From Guillardia theta CCMP2712 (taxonomy: Eukaryota; Cryptophyceae; Pyrenomonadales; Geminigeraceae): a DNA stretch of 33,719 nt. The first letter of the stretch is position 1; each line of letters begins with the position of its first letter. The DNA is taken from NCBI RefSeq assembly GCF_000315625.1, contig NW_005434660.1, forward strand, positions 599,148-632,866, written 5' to 3'. This document shows, piece after piece, positions 28,597 through 33,719 of this stretch. The translations under genes and the position numbers were made by a program. The notes below the pieces were generated by a model. It was not told where the DNA came from and did no database searches. It saw nothing but the letters and a program-made list of their open reading frames with translations.

Positions 28597-29400
28597 GAAC
28601 AGGATTTACTGGCAGAAGGTAAAAAGTGCCTCAAGCAAAACAAAGCAGGAACAAGCTGAACCGGCAGGCACACAGCGCACAGCGAGAAGCTGCACAATCA
28701 CACACAAAACACAAGCCCGAAAACAACCAGCACTGCTGGCACCCAGACGCGGCACCGCCAGCCCAAGCGCGAAGCCGCGCAGACAAGCAGCCTAAGGGTC
28801 AAGCAATCAAGCAACAAGCAGCAGGAGCATGCAGGAGGAATAACATCCCTTAGACGCGATACCCGGAGGCAGCCGACTGACCACTGTCAGTCGAAGTGTT
28901 TCCCCATCGGGGACCTCCGGAGACCTCAGCAGCGGCAGGCCCGTCATCAGGCACGAAGTGCCGTCCAAACGCCGCATCCTCAAGAGGCATCGAGCGCTGA
29001 GCAATGATGTCCGCCAGATACCAGATGAAGCGGAGGGTGTCAGATACGGATTTACTGGCAGAAGGTAAAAAGTGCCTCAAGCAAAACAAAGCAGGAACAA
29101 GCTGAACCTCCAGGCACACAGCGCACAGCGAGAAGCTGCACAATCACACACAAAACACAAGCCCGAAAACAACCGTCAGCACTGCTGGCACCCAGACGCG
29201 GCACCGCCAGCCCAAGCGCGAAGCCGCGCAGACAAGCAGCCGAAGGGTCAAGCAAGCACGCAGGAGGAATACAATCCCTTAGACGCGATACCCGGAGGCA
29301 GCCGACTGACCACTGTCAGTCGAGACGTCCGCTGCCGCCACAAAGCGGGTGGCCGCGGACGGAGAAAGGGGAGTCCGCGCCGCCCGCAAGGGCGTCATGC
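28597..29400 (-). mobile_element. Two further minus-sense retroelement 3' ends
   Basis: GGATTTACTGGCAGAAGG at about 28602 and again at about 29046 each begin, in reverse, a complete 3' UTR (to CACTGTCAGTCGA near 28893 and to about 29370). Between them lies a short piece of tail coding region (28895-29042). The UTRs are about 95% alike by eye, differing by small indels such as GTCAGCACTG versus AGCACTG. Confidence 0.7.
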
Positions 29401-29419
29401 GCCTCGCACCAGACAAGCC

Positions 29420-29465
29420 TTGTAACAAGACAATTCGGTCTTGAGCAAAAACTGTCTTGTTACAA
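29420..29465. repeat. 13-bp perfect inverted repeat (hairpin)
   Basis: TTGTAACAAGACA (29420-29432) and TGTCTTGTTACAA (29453-29465) are perfectly complementary around a 20-nt loop. The right arm lies inside the direct repeat; the left arm is absent from the other copy at 21.37 kb. Confidence 0.9.
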
Positions 29466-29512
29466 CTAAGGTCAATGTGATATCTGCGTGACTTTGGTTT
29501 AGTACAAGTCTA
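29435..29512. repeat. Right copy of the 80-bp direct repeat
   Basis: Same orientation and about 90% or more identity with 21373-21455, ending AGTACAAGTCTA in both. It marks the right boundary of the retroelement cluster. Confidence 0.9.
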
Positions 29513-30209
29513 TTTTGACGGTCGGGATCCGATCGGCCCGACGGTCTCGACGGCCGCGTGACTGCCGCCGAGTCGACCGTCTTTACTTTTACTTTACAAG
29601 TCTATCCTAACCGATAGCCCCCTGGAGGTCCACCCACGGTCCTAGCAGGAATCTGAGGCCGGTACTAAAGAAGAGTTCCATAGTGTAGGAGAAAATCTTT
29701 GTGCAGTAGTATTTGTTTTAATAATACTATACATATTTTGATATAAAATTATAGAAATACTGATCGATTAGATATACTGTACCGCAGGGCCCCTCCATAT
29801 TGTACCATCTCATACATTTTAATTATTTGTACTAGACAAGTTTTAGATTAGCAGTGACCCCTTGGTTTCGATTGCCTTACCCCCCCTCACCCCCTACCCC
29901 ATGGTGTAGGGGATACTTCCACTCGACAGGTATCAAAGTACCCCTTCTTTTACCCTTCCTGAATCCCCTCCTTTTTCACCCCACCCCACTTCTGTCTCCC
30001 CATTTCCACACTACCCTGAATGGTCCCGGCAAAGCGTTGAGCCCCTACAAGAAAAGAGACTGAACAAGTAGGAGAGAGGAGAGAGAAGAGAGAAGAGAGG
30101 AGAGAGAAGAGAGAAGAGAGAAGTAGGAGAGAGAAGAGAGAAGAGAGAAGAGAGAAGAGACTCAGAGGAGAGAAACGAATCCAAAAATTGCGCTAAAGCT
30201 ACAACACCA
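29513..30209. other. Intergenic: AT-rich island and GAGA-type microsatellite
   Basis: An AT-rich island (about 29690-29850) with no ORF is followed by C-rich CCCCTACCCC-type sequence (29880-30010). A GAGAGAAGA purine repeat (30067-30160) directly precedes the EF-hand gene and could act as a promoter element. Confidence 0.6.
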
Positions 30210-33144
<2,935 letters not shown>

Positions 33145-33719
33145 CCGGCAGCTCATCCTTGAGGGTGCGAGGAGGAGGAGAGAAGATAAAAGAATGGAAG
33201 AGGAGGAGAGGAGGAGGAGAAGAAAAAAGAGGCTATAAGAGTAAGAGAATAAACTTCAAGTCATTGTGTAATCCATGACTCCTGCACTTCTGACTGCTCA
33301 CTCTCTTCCTGTCTCACTGGATAATCTCTTCCCCGTCGCAGAAGCTGCTAGTTTGTCAGCTTCACGTCTCTCCCACAAGGGGGAGTGAGCCTCACCTGAT
33401 GCTGCAGCAGTCCGTTCTTCGCCTTCTCCTCCTCTAGCAACTAGAAGCAGCGAGATTACTCCCTTCCCTTCATTCTTCTACAAACTCCTTCCTCCTCCCT
33501 CGAAATCTTCCCGCTGTTCTTCTCTCCTTCTTGCTCTCCCTCTCCTCTCCTTGTTTCTCCTCATCTATCCCTTCTCCTCCTCAATCCTCAGCATATTTTC
33601 CCGCGCGCTCTCTCAGTGCCCTTGTTTCTCTTCATTTCATTCTGCCCCTCCCTCCCCTCGCCTCCCCTCGCTCCTCCTCCTCCCTCCCTCCTCCCTCCTC
33701 CTCCTCCTCCTCCTCCTCC
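33145..33719. repeat. Low-complexity tail, ending in (TCC)n
   Basis: Purine-rich then pyrimidine-rich DNA with no ORF of note downstream of the EF-hand gene. The last 25 or so bases are perfect TCC, mirroring the first bases of the window. Confidence 0.8.

Larger units (their letters stand above)
21591..29400. mobile_element. Scrambled cluster of 3' fragments of one non-LTR-like retroelement
   Basis: Segments of a single sequence recur many times in both orientations. The consensus order, in coding sense, is: zinc-binding and nuclease-like C-terminal region, low-complexity acidic Ser/Pro/Gly tail ending SGYRV-stop, about 300 bp of 3' UTR (GCATGCTGTTGCTTG..., TGTGTTTTGTGTGTGATTG..., TTTGTTTTGCTTGAGGC), and the terminal phrase TTTTTACCTTCTGCCAGTAAATCC. 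Plus-sense pieces: 21591-22095, 22142-22258, 22384-22476, 24838-25985, 26284-26396, 27136-27190. Minus-sense pieces: 25986-26283, 26397-27135, 27191-29400. No reverse-transcriptase domain is present, so every copy is 5'-truncated. Internal duplications and inversions are extensive. Between them, 22480-24830 holds unrelated DNA with a caspase-like fragment. Confidence 0.8.

Noticed and set aside
21591-29400. LTR retrotransposon with the 80-bp repeats as LTRs
   Set aside because: No gag, protease, integrase or reverse transcriptase, no primer-binding site or TG...CA ends; copies are 5'-truncated with variable target duplications, which fits a non-LTR mechanism better.

Overview
ORGANISM AND OVERALL CHARACTER. 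This is eukaryotic nuclear DNA. The recognisable genes (PRMT5, a BT1-family transporter, a ChaC-like cyclotransferase, a multi-EF-hand protein, a PDZ/coiled-coil protein) are broken by many very short GT-AG introns, mostly 40-60 nt, and lie close together on both strands in GC-rich DNA with abundant microsatellites. Together with a Fanzor-type nuclease gene this suggests a unicellular alga, most plausibly a cryptophyte like Guillardia theta. That assignment is inference; no marker gene such as rRNA is present. Both ends of the window run into (TCC)n, so it may be a contig that broke at microsatellites. LAYOUT. 1-2.5 kb: a poorly resolved plus-strand multi-exon gene. 2.6-4.36 kb (minus): a DMT/EamA-type transporter with a Ser-Pro repeat. 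4.44-7.06 kb (minus): an intronless AT-rich gene for a 642-residue Fanzor (eukaryotic TnpB relative), with a candidate guide-RNA region downstream and iterated GC-rich repeats upstream. 7.28-7.81 kb: a 73-bp satellite. 8.16-8.6 kb (minus): an unknown tail-anchored protein beside GC-rich blocks. 9.7-13.76 kb (plus): a long PDZ plus coiled-coil protein. 13.83-16.39 kb (minus): a complete PRMT5. 16.64-17.04 kb: a 22-bp minisatellite between divergent PRMT5 and ChaC genes. 17.25-18.56 kb (plus): ChaC-like gene. 18.97-20.74 kb (minus): BT1 transporter, with a GC-rich block upstream. 21.0-29.5 kb: a scrambled, inverted and self-inserted cluster of 3' fragments of one retroelement, bracketed by an approximately 80-bp direct repeat, enclosing a caspase-fold gene fragment. 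30.2-33.14 kb (plus): a multi-EF-hand protein. HOW THE PARTS RELATE. The housekeeping genes do not form a pathway and are each separately promoted. The notable biology is the mobile DNA. The Fanzor element keeps all the visible RuvC and zinc-finger residues expected of an active RNA-guided nuclease, including the displaced glutamate typical of Fanzors, and has an N-terminal basic nuclear signal. The retroelement graveyard shows insertions reduced to the last 15-110 bases of the element's 3' end, some with visible target duplications. Exon boundaries were read by eye and should be taken as models; no searches or RNA data were available.
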